Shown here in pieces: positions 22,688 through 22,712 of a DNA stretch of 22,712 nt (its first letter is position 1; every line of letters starts with the position of its first letter). Source of the stretch: an uncultured Fibrobacter sp. (GTDB taxonomy: Bacteria > Fibrobacterota > Fibrobacteria > Fibrobacterales > Fibrobacteraceae); contig CAMZFJ010000005.1 in the NCBI GenBank assembly GCA_947306025.1, positions 1-22,712 of the forward strand, written 5' to 3'. A program made the position numbers and the translations under genes. The notes under the pieces are model-generated. The model made no database searches, was not told the DNA's origin, and saw only the letters and a program-made list of their open reading frames with translations.

Positions 22688-22712
22688 GTGGCTCGCAAGG
22701 CGCTGTTGGCAT
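22408..22712 (+). pseudogene. murG: Second murG segment, in frame with itself, running off the window
   Basis: From 22408 the frame reads VATGGYVSLPIVLAAG and so on to KAVFIVGGSQGAVG at the window end. It repeats MurG residues encoded by 22128-22407 and then continues into the genuine GGSQGA motif of the C-terminal GT28 domain. Relative to the upstream murG frame it is shifted by one base (280-bp unit). If copy 1 or copy 2 were removed, one continuous murG would result. Confidence 0.8.

Overview
The window looks like chromosomal DNA of a Gram-negative bacterium. It is most consistent with Fibrobacter (Fibrobacterota) or a close relative. That placement is an inference from the gene set, the meso-diaminopimelate-type MurE, and a general resemblance of the proteins; no database search was possible. 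Genes are tightly packed, with AGGAG-like ribosome sites on many of them.

Layout. (1) Positions 1-6007 hold mixed chromosomal genes: the 3' end of a Lys/Ala/Pro-rich protein, an Rpn-type PD-(D/E)XK nuclease, metF (minus), a tRNA-Arg(UCU) followed by a strong hairpin and a structured intergenic element, a secreted TlpA-like thioredoxin protein, a FliB-like Cys-rich protein and a WYL-domain regulator. (2) Positions 6144-13440 form an AT-rich accessory block bounded by two identical 18-nt direct repeats. On the plus strand it carries two proteins with ADP-ribosyltransferase-like N-terminal motifs, each next to small companion genes. On the minus strand it carries a PLD-like / unknown / HNH endonuclease operon and a four-gene operon ending in an alpha/beta hydrolase. 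No integrase or transposase was seen in it. (3) Position 13528 onward has a SLOG-type nucleotide-binding protein whose 5' end looks frameshifted, then the division and cell wall (dcw) cluster: mraZ, rsmH, ftsL, ftsI, murE, murF, ftsW, murG.

The dcw genes overlap or nearly abut and should form one transcript. Its likely promoter (TTGCCA, 17 nt, TATATT) contains two TGGGT boxes spaced by 5 nt, the known MraZ operator pattern, so MraZ autoregulation can be read from the sequence. The products cover 16S rRNA methylation (RsmH), the divisome synthase pair FtsW/FtsI with FtsL, the UDP-MurNAc ligases MurE and MurF, and the lipid II synthase MurG. mraY and murD, which often lie between murF and ftsW, are absent here.

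The most striking anomaly is in murG. A 280-bp segment is present twice in tandem. The copies differ at 17 positions, of which 16 are synonymous, and because 280 is not a multiple of 3 the reading frame is broken. This pattern fits a join between two strain haplotypes (assembly chimera) better than an old duplication in one genome. The most interesting possible biology is the AT-rich block, which looks like a set of toxin- or defence-related genes. Its function is not proven by anything visible here.
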